Assembly: GCF_900129935.1 (NCBI RefSeq)
Contig: NZ_FQXJ01000004.1
Location: forward strand, 310,001 to 374,000
Length of the DNA: 64,000 bases
Direction of reading: 5' to 3'
DNA from: Desulfosporosinus lacus DSM 15449
GTDB lineage: Bacteria > Bacillota > Desulfitobacteriia > Desulfitobacteriales > Desulfitobacteriaceae
The notes under the pieces are model-generated. The model did not search any database. It had not been told where the DNA came from and was given only the letters and a program-made list of their open reading frames with translations. The position numbers and the translations under genes were made by a program. Every line of letters begins with the position of its first letter. Within the stretch, counting starts at the first letter, position 1. Positions 44,404 through 52,951 of the stretch are shown piece after piece.

Positions 44404-45651
44404 ATGGAACATAATTCGCTTCTTTCTCAGTTTTCTATGAGGTTAGTTAAAACACTGAGCAAAGAATCAAACATGCAAGCCCTTGTCGATCTAGGGTATG
44501 AAGTTCTGGGCAACCCTTTTACGATCACTGACAATGGCGTAAAAGTACTTGCTTCAACCGGTGAAACCAAAGTAACCGACGACCCGGTCTGGAACGAGCT
44601 TAAGGTGAATAATAACTTTATCTTTCAGACCTACTCCTATTATGTAAGGAATAGTCTATTTGACGAAATAGCAAGAAATGAAGCGCCTTTTTACTGGTCG
44701 GATCCTTATTGCAAATACCCTAGACTGATCGGGAAGATACGTATCAACAACAGAGATGTTGCTAATATGGTGGTTTGTGCCCATAATCGGGATTTTACTG
44801 AAAACGATAAGGAATTGGTTTCCCTGCTTTGCGATGCCTTTTCGATTGAGTTGCAAAAAACTAAATATATAGATCTTTCCCCCGGACTGGTGCATCAAAG
44901 CTTTTTGTACGATTTGCTTGATGGGAAATTCGAAGACGAAAGCTTAATTGTTGAACGTCTGAAAATCTTAGGCTTAAAATTTAAAAGCAAGCTGTTCGTC
45001 ATAGTCGTTGATATAGAGAATTTAGATAAATCAAGATCAACCCTTCATTTCATGAGGGATGAAATTGAAAATAAATTAGCTAACGCGGAAGCAATAGTCT
45101 ATAATCAAAAAATTGTAGTACTCGCCAGTTGTGAAAATGATAGGCATTTTCAAGAGATAGAATTAAAGCCTTTAAAAGAATTTATTAAAACTAATCATCT
45201 GCAAACCGGAATAAGTCGTCCATTTTCGAAATTAACGGAAGTAACGGAACATTACCTTGAATCCGCCGAAGCAATAAAGTTGGGAAATCATATAAATAGA
45301 GACCAACTTTTTTACAAATATGATGATTTTATTTTTTTCGATTTGATTAGTAACTATACAAACGGTGAAAAAATTAAAAATTTGATTCACCCTTCCTTGA
45401 TAAGACTCATTGACTATGATAAGGAAAACGGAACGGATTACGTCCGAAGCTTTTATACTTATATCTGCAATTTTAAAAATGTTAAAGACTCGGCTAATAC
45501 TTTGAACATCCATCGCAACACTATGTTTCATAGGATTGAAAAAATAGAAAAGCTATTAAATGTTGATTTGAATGATCGGGATGTATTTTTTCAACTCTAT
45601 CTATCCTATAAAATCCTGGAATTTTATAAAATTGCTTTGCCTAACTTCTAG
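44404..45651 (+). CDS. PucR-family (CdaR-type) transcriptional regulator
   Basis: A 415-aa regulator with a GAF-like N-terminal sensor (to about residue 160), a central cyclase-like domain, and the C-terminal PucR HTH (CNFKNVKDSANTLNIHRNTMFHRIEKIEKLL). Genes of this type often stand beside corrinoid methyltransferase operons and probably respond to the methylated substrate. It is divergent from cluster 1. Confidence 0.88.
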   Translation: MEHNSLLSQFSMRLVKTLSKESNMQALVDLGYEVLGNPFTITDNGVKVLASTGETKVTDDPVWNELKVNNNFIFQTYSYYVRNSLFDEIARNEAPFYWSDPYCKYPRLIGKIRINNRDVANMVVCAHNRDFTENDKELVSLLCDAFSIELQKTKYIDLSPGLVHQSFLYDLLDGKFEDESLIVERLKILGLKFKSKLFVIVVDIENLDKSRSTLHFMRDEIENKLANAEAIVYNQKIVVLASCENDRHFQEIELKPLKEFIKTNHLQTGISRPFSKLTEVTEHYLESAEAIKLGNHINRDQLFYKYDDFIFFDLISNYTNGEKIKNLIHPSLIRLIDYDKENGTDYVRSFYTYICNFKNVKDSANTLNIHRNTMFHRIEKIEKLLNVDLNDRDVFFQLYLSYKILEFYKIALPNF

Positions 45652-45681
45652 AGATTTATGAGGGTCCTAACATAGAGAAAA

Positions 45682-45720
45682 AGCCATAATCTCATTGTGA
45701 TATCCAGTGAGATTATGGCT
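45682..45720 (+). terminator. Hairpin after the PucR gene
   Basis: A perfect 13-bp stem (AGCCATAATCTCA/TGAGATTATGGCT) with a 13-base loop, 31 bases after the stop. No T-run follows at once. The rest of the gap to 46014 holds only short frames without ribosome sites. Confidence 0.6.
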
Positions 45721-46014
45721 GTGATTATTCGTTCTCTTGAATGCACATAAATTATTGGCACTTAAACTATTTGGTAATTTGACTTCTCGTTCACATGACT
45801 TTCATAAAAAATATGGTAAAGTATATCAGCAATCGGATAGTGAATAGAAACGACACATGTGGTGCTTTGCACGTAAATCTGATTACGGTACAAAAGCTAC
45901 ACCTGTGTCTTTTTTTGTGTCCAAAAGATTGCCCCAAATATTTTAGTAAAAGAAAGGGTGCATGCGGTACATTTGGAAACACAAGTTGAGTAAATATCGG
46001 TAGTTTCATCCCAC

Positions 46015-47187
46015 CTAAATCTTTTCAACACACTCGATAAGCTCCTTCGCCACATACTCTGCATCCTCGACGGACAGCTTCGAATAAAGCGGTAAGGTAA
46101 TCTCATTGGCATACTGAGCATGGGCATTGGGATAATCTTCGATTGTATAGCCAAGGTTTCTATAAAGCGTAAACATAGGCAATGGCATGAAATGTACATT
46201 TGTAGCAATATCTTTTTCGCCCATCTTTTGTATGACACGATCCCTTTGTTCTTCACAAAAATCTTTTAGTCTTAAGGTATATAAATGATAGTTCGTTTGA
46301 ACTTCATCGTTTTTTTCAAAGGGAAGTATCGCCCATTCTTTCGTCCCAAGAATTTGACTGTAAACTGTATGGAGTTCCGCTCTTTTTCGTAACATCTCTT
46401 CATACCGTCGAAGTTGAACTAGTCCGATTGCTGCCATGATATCCGTCATATTGCACTTAAAGCCATCAGTTAAGATATCATATTTCCAAGCTCCCGCTTG
46501 CATTTTAGAGAAGGCATCCTTTGTTTGGCCTTGTAAGGAAGTATATTTAAATTCCTTAAACAAGTTGTCCTTTCCATGAAAACTATTGTCATTATAAGTA
46601 ATTGCTCCGCCTTCTGCCGTTGTTAGGTTCTTAATTGCATGAAAAGAGAAAACATGAAAATCCATCTGTCCTCCAACCTTCTGTCCCTTATAGGTCGCCC
46701 CAAAGGAGTGAGCAGAGTCGGAAATCAGAGTAATATCTTCACGATTTTTGGCTTTTAGGACTTTCCGCATTACATCATAATCAACAGGCACTCCAGCGAT
46801 ATCAACCGTCATAATTGCCTTCGTTTTCGCTGTAATTGCCTCGTCAATCTTTTGTTCATCAATTAGAAAACTATCTTTCTTAGTATCCACAAATGTTGGT
46901 CTTATTCCTCGATGAAGAAGTACATTTGAGGTAGCAGCATAGGTGTAAGGGGTGGTTATTACTTCATCATTTTCACCTATACCTAAAACTTTTAAGATGA
47001 GTTCCATGCCCGCAGTTGCACTATTTATGGCAATTGCATGCTTCGTACCGCTGTAATCCGCTAATTCTTGTTCAAATCGAGCCGTTTTGGAACCGGTTGT
47101 AATCCATCCAGACCTTAAAACTTCTGAAACTGCAGCGATCTCTTCCTCAGTAACATCTGGTGGAGAAAAGGGTATTTTTTTAAGCAT
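46015..47187 (-). CDS. DegT/DnrJ/EryC1/StrS-family PLP aminotransferase
   Basis: A 390-aa sugar aminotransferase-type protein. The N-terminus (FSPPDVTEEEIAAVSEVLRSGWITTG) is typical; PLP contacts are DSAHSFGATYKG and the lysine in VFSFHAIKNLTTAEGG. Such enzymes aminate nucleotide-bound keto sugars for polysaccharides or glycosylation. No other sugar gene is nearby, so the substrate is open. It follows the DeoR-type gene by 47 bases and is probably co-transcribed. Confidence 0.9.
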   Translation of the reverse strand: MLKKIPFSPPDVTEEEIAAVSEVLRSGWITTGSKTARFEQELADYSGTKHAIAINSATAGMELILKVLGIGENDEVITTPYTYAATSNVLLHRGIRPTFVDTKKDSFLIDEQKIDEAITAKTKAIMTVDIAGVPVDYDVMRKVLKAKNREDITLISDSAHSFGATYKGQKVGGQMDFHVFSFHAIKNLTTAEGGAITYNDNSFHGKDNLFKEFKYTSLQGQTKDAFSKMQAGAWKYDILTDGFKCNMTDIMAAIGLVQLRRYEEMLRKRAELHTVYSQILGTKEWAILPFEKNDEVQTNYHLYTLRLKDFCEEQRDRVIQKMGEKDIATNVHFMPLPMFTLYRNLGYTIEDYPNAHAQYANEITLPLYSKLSVEDAEYVAKELIECVEKI

Positions 47188-47234
47188 TATCTTTAATTCC
47201 TTCCTTGCTTTTTCTTAGTTGTTGTTAAAACGCC

Positions 47235-48008
47235 TTAATAATTTTCTGTTGCAATTATGATTTTAACGCTTAACTGTCTGATTTTCTCGATTTCTTCATC
47301 TGGTGCTTCCCAATCCGTAATGACAACATCCAAATCCTTTAAATCAATGGTTTTTGCAAAAAATTCTGTCCCCACTTTGTCAAAATTCGCAAGGCATATA
47401 GTCTGGCGTGAGACTTCTGCCACAGTTCGTTGAAAAATTGCGCCTTCCGGAGTTGAACTACTCAATCCATGTTTTGCAGAAATTCCTCCACCCGTTAAAA
47501 AAGCCGTATCGATCCGTAGAGTTCTTATAAATTCCGTCGCTAACGGATCAACAATCCCTTCCTCGCTTTTAACTTTTCCACATACGATGTAAGTTTCAAT
47601 ATTACTATAATGTTTAAGTTTTTCGGCAATAACGAGTGAATTAGTTATTACTGTATAGTTCCGATCAACGGGTAAATATTTGAGTAAAATATAATGAATA
47701 CTGGCCCCACCTATAAATATAGTGTCACCCTGCTCTATGTAAGCTGCAGCTAATTTAGCTACTGCGTTTTGATGTTCTGTTCCCTCACTATATCGAATTC
47801 GATCATCCATCGGAAATCTTCTAACTTTGGATAGAGGCACAGCCCCTCCATGAGTTCTTTTTAAAAGACCTTTTTCTTCCATCATTGTGAGATCCCTGCG
47901 AATAGTATCAATAGAAACTTGAAACTCTTCTGCAAGTTCCTTTGCTAAAACCCTTCCCAACAATCTTACTTTTGAAAGGATTTGCACTTGACGTTCCTCA
48001 ACAAACAT
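47235..48008 (-). CDS. DeoR-family transcriptional regulator
   Basis: A 257-aa DeoR/GlpR-type repressor: the N-terminal HTH is RVLAKELAEEFQVSIDTIRRDLTMMEEKGLLKRTHGGA, and the C-terminal effector domain contains DTIFIGGASIHYILLKYL and TGGGISAKHGLSSST. Phosphorylated sugars are the usual ligands. Three GTTTCATGC repeats lie just upstream, so it is probably autoregulated. Confidence 0.9.
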   Translation of the reverse strand: MFVEERQVQILSKVRLLGRVLAKELAEEFQVSIDTIRRDLTMMEEKGLLKRTHGGAVPLSKVRRFPMDDRIRYSEGTEHQNAVAKLAAAYIEQGDTIFIGGASIHYILLKYLPVDRNYTVITNSLVIAEKLKHYSNIETYIVCGKVKSEEGIVDPLATEFIRTLRIDTAFLTGGGISAKHGLSSSTPEGAIFQRTVAEVSRQTICLANFDKVGTEFFAKTIDLKDLDVVITDWEAPDEEIEKIRQLSVKIIIATENY

Positions 48009-48039
48009 ACTCCCCCCCCTCTCTATCTCATTTTATCAT

Positions 48040-48100
48040 GTTTCATGCGGTTTTGTACCGTTATTATTACGGTTTCATGCTATTTTATCCCGTTTCATGC
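48040..48100. promoter_or_regulatory. Triple direct repeat, probable DeoR operators
   Basis: GTTTCATGC occurs at 48040, 48072 and 48092, each followed or preceded by an A/T-rich ATAAAAT-like stretch on the minus strand. It lies 30-90 bases before the deoR start, where the promoter must be. Confidence 0.6.
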
Positions 48101-48172
48101 TTGGGTCATTTACAAAACTTACCTCCTGCAATTTGGAAAACATAATTTTACCAAATGGCCCTCCTTTTAAAT

Positions 48173-48225
48173 AAAGAAAGGATATTGGAACTTAATCCAT
48201 TTTTAAGTTCCAATATCCTTTCTTT
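48173..48225 (-). terminator. 23-bp perfect hairpin after the TetR gene
   Basis: Arms of 23 bases (beginning AAAGAAAGGATATTGG) pair perfectly around the loop TCCATTT. The 3' arm ends T-rich on both strands. It lies between the TetR stop and the deoR promoter and may also be a small repeat element. Confidence 0.7.
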
Positions 48226-48307
48226 ATCTTATTTGATTAGTCACAAGTGCCAATTGTAGTGAACTTGAGCAGCAGCTATTCTTAACTTATGATGTCTTTT
48301 AATAAGA

Positions 48308-48904
48308 TTATTTAACAATTTTTAATACACCCTTTGTCAGTTCTAAACTATACTCTTCATGGCTATGCTTATTTTGTGGGGAAAGCATCGTTTCCGATAT
48401 CGCCCCTTGAATAATAGTTGAAACTACTTCAGGATTAAAGTCTCCTCCAAACTCATTTGTTTCTTGTCCTTTAAACAATATTTCTTTTAATAAACTGGCT
48501 TTTAAATCTTCTTCATCGTCTTCTAACAAGTAATATGGGATTTGGTCAGATGTACGGGCATTAAAAACAATTTCAATTAAAGCAATACTGTTTGCCAGGT
48601 TTAAAACCTGGTAAGCTAAATTTGCTTCTATAAATGCGATCAATTTCTCTGTCCATGTACTTTGTTGGGCAACTCGTTTATTAACAAAAAGCCACTCTTG
48701 TTCTATCAAATATATTAAGGTATTATTCATCAAGTCTTCTTTACCGGAGAAATGATAGGAAATAAGTCCTGTGCTGATATTTGCTTTTCTTGCAATTTTA
48801 GCTAAGCTTGTATTTACATATCCAATCTCTTTTAAAACCTCAATAGCTGCCTTTATTATTTGTTCCCGTCTTGCTTCTGTTATAAAAGACTGTTTATCTT
48901 CCAT
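48308..48904 (-). CDS. TetR/AcrR-family regulator
   Basis: A 198-aa TetR-type repressor from the ATG at 48904 (AAGGTGG upstream). HTH: IIKAAIEVLKEIGYVNTSLAKIARKANISTG-like with LISYHFSGKEDLM. The C-terminal ligand domain is not assignable. No divergent target gene survives upstream: 48905-49280 contains only a repeat and eroded DNA. Confidence 0.9.
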   Translation of the reverse strand: MEDKQSFITEARREQIIKAAIEVLKEIGYVNTSLAKIARKANISTGLISYHFSGKEDLMNNTLIYLIEQEWLFVNKRVAQQSTWTEKLIAFIEANLAYQVLNLANSIALIEIVFNARTSDQIPYYLLEDDEEDLKASLLKEILFKGQETNEFGGDFNPEVVSTIIQGAISETMLSPQNKHSHEEYSLELTKGVLKIVK

Positions 48905-49179
48905 ACAAAAAACCACCTTTCTTTATAAAACTAAAAATATGTGTTTTCTGAATTTAATTGAATACCCATTTAATTTATTAATTGATCGTCCGATCAAATT
49001 TTAACTTACCTTTATCTTCATGTCAACTCAATGAGGCTTTTTATCCAACCTACAATAGCCCAGCACATAGTCCTGGTGTGATAGCGTAATCTGGGGAAGG
49101 GCTTGGGATTACTTTTGAGAATCCTACTTGTAACAATGTATTTTCCCACTCTTCAGTCAGCACTTGCTGCAGAGCCACC

Positions 49180-49267
49180 ATTAAAACCCGACCACGGTAA
49201 TTCAAATTCAAATTCGGATTCGAATCCGGATTCGAATCCGAATTTGAGAAGAACCCAGACGGATGTG
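49180..49267. repeat. Palindromic element, copy A (with conserved flanks)
   Basis: A perfect 40-bp palindrome (49208-49247, arm beginning TCAAATTCGGATTCG) sits between flanks ATTAAAACCCGACCACGG and AGACGGATGTG that recur at 59526-59595. A third palindrome with the same arm ends lies at 54412. Frames across it (for example 49103-49351) are artefacts of the repeat. Confidence 0.85.
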
Positions 49268-49281
49268 TCAGGCTTCAAAAG

Positions 49282-49446
49282 CTATTTCTGTACTATTTCT
49301 ATTTGTTTTAATTTATTTCTGTCCTTTAAACCACAGTCAAAATCTGATTGAAGACCCAATTCGTTCATAACCCGCATTAAAGAGCTGCCTTCGTCAACCT
49401 CTACATGCCTCCCTGTGGGCAGAAACACTATTTTATGAAGTTCCAC
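49282..49446 (-). pseudogene. Truncated N-terminus of a corrinoid-activating ferredoxin-ASKHA protein
   Basis: A 54-codon frame with GTG start and GGAGGTGG upstream. The first 39 residues (MELHKIVFLPTGRHVEVDEG, then SSLMRVMNELGL and FDCG) match the 2Fe-2S N-terminal domain of the ATP-dependent reductive activators of corrinoid methyltransferases. Homology then stops and the frame runs into palindromic element A. The ASKHA part is missing, so the local methyltransferases need an activator from elsewhere. It lies downstream of cluster 2, the usual place. Confidence 0.7.
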
Positions 49447-49611
49447 GATTCCACCTCCGGTTTTTTACAGATGGCAAAAAAGAAGAGAGTAGTACGCAAA
49501 CAAACGAGCATTACTACCCTAATTCTCATTGTCCTGAAAACTTCACTTGTGACCCACACAAGTTTTGTTGGATACGAGTGAGTTAAGAACAATGAAATCT
49601 TTCTCATTCAT

Positions 49612-50424
49612 TTAGTTTTCAGCCCTAACCGGTCCTATTTTATTTTTCCTGTAAGCATTGGAAAACTGCCGGCATAACCGGTCCCGTCCCATTAGTGCTT
49701 CCGTTGTAAGAAGGGTTGTATACATATCTCTGCTGCATGGATCTATAATTGCCGAATCCATGCCACTGAACAGCGCTATGGTCAGAAAATGCTGGTTTAC
49801 AATTTTTCTTAGGGGCATCCCAAAGGAAATATTACTCAACCCTGAGGTTACCTTGATCGAGGGATACAGGTTCTTGACTGTTTTCATTGTTTCGAGAAAC
49901 GTTAATAACGATTGGGAATCTGTAGATAAGGCAAGCACCAATGGATCAATATGGAGTCGATCGGGCGTAATATCATATTTTTCTGCCTTTTCCACCAGTA
50001 GTTTAGTTATATCTACCCTAGTCTGAATATCCGATGGAATTCCATGGTTGTCACAAGTTAAGGCAATTACTCCCCAATCCGTTCCTTTAATTAGTGGAAA
50101 AATTACCTCACACTTATCCCCTTCGGCAGAGACAGAATTGATCAGTCCGGGTCGTTTCGCCAGATTCAATACTTGTTCGATCACTCTGGGGTTAGGACTA
50201 TCGATACATAACGGTGTTTCAACGACATCTTGCACGATATTCATAAGCCACACTAAAGTCTCAGTCTCAACCTCCGGCGCGGTACTGGCACACACATCTA
50301 AATAATCGGCTCCGGCTTCAGTTTGCTTTACTGCCAAGTTGCGGATAAATTGTTCATCTCTTTCTTGAATGGCTTTTTTTACACCAGGTATCGTACCATT
50401 AATTTTCTCTCCAATGATAATCAA
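49612..50424 (-). CDS. Methyl-THF:corrinoid methyltransferase II, cluster 2
   Basis: A 270-aa pterin-binding TIM-barrel protein closely similar to the cluster 1 enzyme (IIIGEKINGTIPGV, YLDVCASTAPE, CIDSPNPRVIEQ, LINSVSAEGDK). It should pass the methyl group to tetrahydrofolate. It is separated from the rest of cluster 2 by a terminator-like hairpin, so it may have its own promoter or be expressed by read-through. Confidence 0.9.
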   Translation of the reverse strand: MIIIGEKINGTIPGVKKAIQERDEQFIRNLAVKQTEAGADYLDVCASTAPEVETETLVWLMNIVQDVVETPLCIDSPNPRVIEQVLNLAKRPGLINSVSAEGDKCEVIFPLIKGTDWGVIALTCDNHGIPSDIQTRVDITKLLVEKAEKYDITPDRLHIDPLVLALSTDSQSLLTFLETMKTVKNLYPSIKVTSGLSNISFGMPLRKIVNQHFLTIALFSGMDSAIIDPCSRDMYTTLLTTEALMGRDRLCRQFSNAYRKNKIGPVRAEN

Positions 50425-50526
50425 CTCTCCATTGCCTCCCTCGTTTAATATTATCTGGTCACCGGGAAGAAATTATCGCATCCAATTTGCGATAGTCCGA
50501 AAGATCGGTCTATAAATATTGACTAA

Positions 50527-50577
50527 TAAAACCTCCCAAGTAAGCTTCTTAATCTTCATCTACTTTAGGAGGTTTTT
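50527..50577. terminator. Terminator within cluster 2
   Basis: AAAACCTCC pairs with GGAGGTTTT, with an inner AGTA/TACT pairing, T-rich on both strands. On the minus strand it follows the 42-aa gene. Confidence 0.7.
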
Positions 50578-50612
50578 TTATTTATCTTTTAAAGAGATTC
50601 ACCCTAAATCAT

Positions 50613-50741
50613 TTAGATTATAAGTGCCCCATAAAGAAAGGTTGCTACAAAAGCATCAATTTCTTCCTGGGTTTCAGCGTGCAGTATTTCCTTGGCGATT
50701 TTTTCCAACACTTGTCTGTTTGTGTCTTTTTCGCTCATCAT
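50613..50741 (-). CDS. Small protein of the methyltransferase cluster, 42 aa
   Basis: Starts at an ATG at 50741 with GGGGTGA upstream, 17 bases after the methyltransferase I stop. The product (EKDTNRQVLEKIAKEILHAE, then TQEEIDAFVATFLYGALII) is a helical, acidic peptide with a hydrophobic end. I do not know a family. Tight linkage suggests a function in this operon. Confidence 0.6.
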   Translation of the reverse strand: MMSEKDTNRQVLEKIAKEILHAETQEEIDAFVATFLYGALII

Positions 50742-50758
50742 TTTCACCCCGCTATAAA

Positions 50759-51907
50759 TTATAATTTGCAGTCTTTGATATAGTCGGCAATTGCTTTCAA
50801 ATTTTCCGGACGTGCGTCGACCTGAAACATCATCGGCGTGTCCGGTGCAAGAAAATATCCGCCACCAGGGCATAAATCCTCAATTAGGCCTTTTACAAGA
50901 TCAAGACATTCTTGTTTAGTTCCATGTTGCATTAAAGTGGTTGATAATCCTCCTGCCACAGCCATGGTATTCCCTAATTTCTTTTTAGTAAGTCTTAGAT
51001 CATCCTCTTGAAAGATACCAATTACTCCTTTTTGGGGAAGTTCTTGCAAGTAGTCAAATAAATGTTCATACTTCTTCTCAAAATAATAGATAACATTGTG
51101 GCCTTGTTCAACGAGATAATCTGCCAGGCCTTTAAAGGAAGGCCAATAAGTTTTTTCGAAATCTCTAGGGCTTAAGAAAGCAGGTAAATGCATGGGGATA
51201 AAAATCGCCTTATCATCGGCAGGCTTTAGCCCACGAAGCATTGGCTTATAGCCCTCAAATAACGTCAATCCTGCATCCCGAACTAATTCCGGGCAACGCT
51301 TTATATCACTGACAATACCGGTGAATTCTCGAAACAAATCAAATAAATAATCCACTGGATTAACAAGGATCGCCGACATAAAAATGTGCGAACCCTTTTC
51401 TTCACATGCTTTTATATAAGATTGAGTTTTTTGCCCCTCGCCAAGTACTCCTTGCACAATCCTTTTGTATTTATCTTCGGGATTAATATCTTTTAAAACC
51501 TCAAATCTTCTCGGGAGTACTGTTTCTAACAGATAATTGATTGGGTCTTGTATAAGTTTTGGATATTCATCCGCTTGCATTATTAAAACTTTTTCCGGAT
51601 CTTGCATTTTTTCAAAGTTTCTGACCGTATAAGTCCCCCCACCAAGGATGTCAATCTTCGGTCCATACATCAGGTTTGCCGGCATCCAAGGGGTAAGAGT
51701 CGTGTCATACTGTAAATCGTCGGATACCTTGGCTACCACGTCTGTTGCCATCTCAAAAGAGGAGACGGCAGATTTTTCAACTCCCGCATAATATGGATAA
51801 TAGTCATCAGCAATTAGCATAAAAGGGGGTTTATCGGTTTCTTCTCTTCGAATTGTTTTAACAACTCTTTCTTTTTTTTCGTTGAATACAGTCATTGGAT
51901 CACTCAT
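50759..51907 (-). CDS. Corrinoid methyltransferase I, UroD family, cluster 2
   Basis: A 382-aa UroD-superfamily protein, longer than the cluster 1 enzyme. Segments PPFMLIADDYYPYYAGVEK, IFIPMHLPAFLSPRDFEKTYWPSFK-like (about residue 245) and NVIYYFEKKYEHLFDYLQ fit methyl-donor-specific methyltransferases. TMAVAGGLSTTLMQHGT is near the end. It directly follows its corrinoid protein gene. Low similarity to the cluster 1 enzyme implies a different substrate, which cannot be read here. Confidence 0.82.
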   Translation of the reverse strand: MSDPMTVFNEKKERVVKTIRREETDKPPFMLIADDYYPYYAGVEKSAVSSFEMATDVVAKVSDDLQYDTTLTPWMPANLMYGPKIDILGGGTYTVRNFEKMQDPEKVLIMQADEYPKLIQDPINYLLETVLPRRFEVLKDINPEDKYKRIVQGVLGEGQKTQSYIKACEEKGSHIFMSAILVNPVDYLFDLFREFTGIVSDIKRCPELVRDAGLTLFEGYKPMLRGLKPADDKAIFIPMHLPAFLSPRDFEKTYWPSFKGLADYLVEQGHNVIYYFEKKYEHLFDYLQELPQKGVIGIFQEDDLRLTKKKLGNTMAVAGGLSTTLMQHGTKQECLDLVKGLIEDLCPGGGYFLAPDTPMMFQVDARPENLKAIADYIKDCKL

Positions 51908-52546
51908 CTAGCTCACCCACCCTTGAATCATTCTTACACCTTCCGCGGCATTGATTGTCCAGGCATCAGCGCCTATTCGCTTACAGGCAGCTTCTGTTAC
52001 CGGACTGCCACCGATAATAATTTTGATATCATCCCTTAGCCCAGCTTCTTTTAGGCCTTCTACTGTATCTTTCATGGAATCCAAGGACAAGGTAAGTACG
52101 CCGCTCATGCCCACAACATCAGGGTTTACTTCTTTTACTTTTTCTATAAAAGCACTTACAGGTTGATCAATCCCTAAATCGAACACCTCAAATCCCGCCG
52201 CTTCTGCCATATTCTTAAATATTTGTTTGCCCATATCATGCAGATCTCCCTGAACTGTTCCAATGACCATAGTACCCACTTTAGGCCCGTTCACTGCACC
52301 GATGACAGGTTTTATTAAAGCTAAGGCAGCTGTTAATATTTCTCCGGAAAAAATTAAATCTCCAACAAAATATATGCCTTTCTCGTATAAATCCCCTACC
52401 AGTGTCATCCCTTCCTGACAAGCAGCAACTACTTCTCGTGCCTCCTCTACTGTTGGTCCTGAAGCTATAAACTCATTAAGCATATCGAGCAGGTTTTTTT
52501 CGTCCAGGTCTCCCAAAGCTTGGGTTATTTTTTTTAAATCTAACAT
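51908..52546 (-). CDS. Methyltransferase corrinoid protein, cluster 2
   Basis: A 212-aa protein from the ATG at 52546 (AGAGGGGAAA upstream), with the helical cap and B12 domain (GDLHDMGKQIFKNMAEAAGF, ligand His in D-x-H-x-x-G) and IIIGGSPVTEAACKRIGADAW at the C-terminus. First gene of the operon, divergent from another corrinoid protein gene. Confidence 0.93.
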   Translation of the reverse strand: MLDLKKITQALGDLDEKNLLDMLNEFIASGPTVEEAREVVAACQEGMTLVGDLYEKGIYFVGDLIFSGEILTAALALIKPVIGAVNGPKVGTMVIGTVQGDLHDMGKQIFKNMAEAAGFEVFDLGIDQPVSAFIEKVKEVNPDVVGMSGVLTLSLDSMKDTVEGLKEAGLRDDIKIIIGGSPVTEAACKRIGADAWTINAAEGVRMIQGWVS

Positions 52547-52693
52547 AAAATTTCCCCTCTTTCTCAAATTGCGGCACGATGCATTTCTCCTAATTTCCTT
52601 AAACTCTTACCTATATGTGCTCATCGTAATTGTGCCTTTAAAGTGAAAAGTCACCTCCAATTTCAATTACTAAGCCACCTGTAATATCTTATG

Positions 52694-52715
52694 ATAACTT
52701 GTTATTACAAGTTAT
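52694..52715. promoter_or_regulatory. GntR-type operator 1
   Basis: The 22-base dyad with arms ATAACTTGT and ACAAGTTAT lies 148 bases upstream of the cluster 2 corrinoid gene. Its 16-base core agrees with operator 2 at 15 positions. Confidence 0.75.
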
Positions 52716-52876
52716 GTAATTATATTATTCTGACTTTTATGATTTGTCAAGATGGAATTAAGGCTATTTTCTGATACAATTAAGCTTGTCATATTTCACT
52801 TATCTCTACTTGTCATTGAGGGAGAGCTATTTCAAATTGACAAGAAGTAGGAAGAGCGTTAGTATTATTCTATTGA

Positions 52877-52892
52877 ACTTATTATTACAAGT
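52877..52892. promoter_or_regulatory. GntR-type operator 2
   Basis: ACTTATTATTACAAGT, 180 bases from operator 1 and 60 bases before the plus-strand corrinoid gene. The pair covers both divergent promoters and is the likely target of the GntR protein encoded downstream. Confidence 0.75.
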
Positions 52893-52951
52893 AATGATAA
52901 GCAATTACTGTGCTTCTAGAAAATTAATAATAATCTTAGGAGGCGAGTAAG

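Noticed and set aside
45795-45989. Short frames in both directions downstream of the PucR gene
   Set aside because: No ribosome sites, no recognisable domain, and they overlap each other antisense.
49103-49351. An 82-codon frame with NSNSDSNPDSNPN repeats
   Set aside because: The repetitive residues come from translating palindromic element A; there is no ribosome site.
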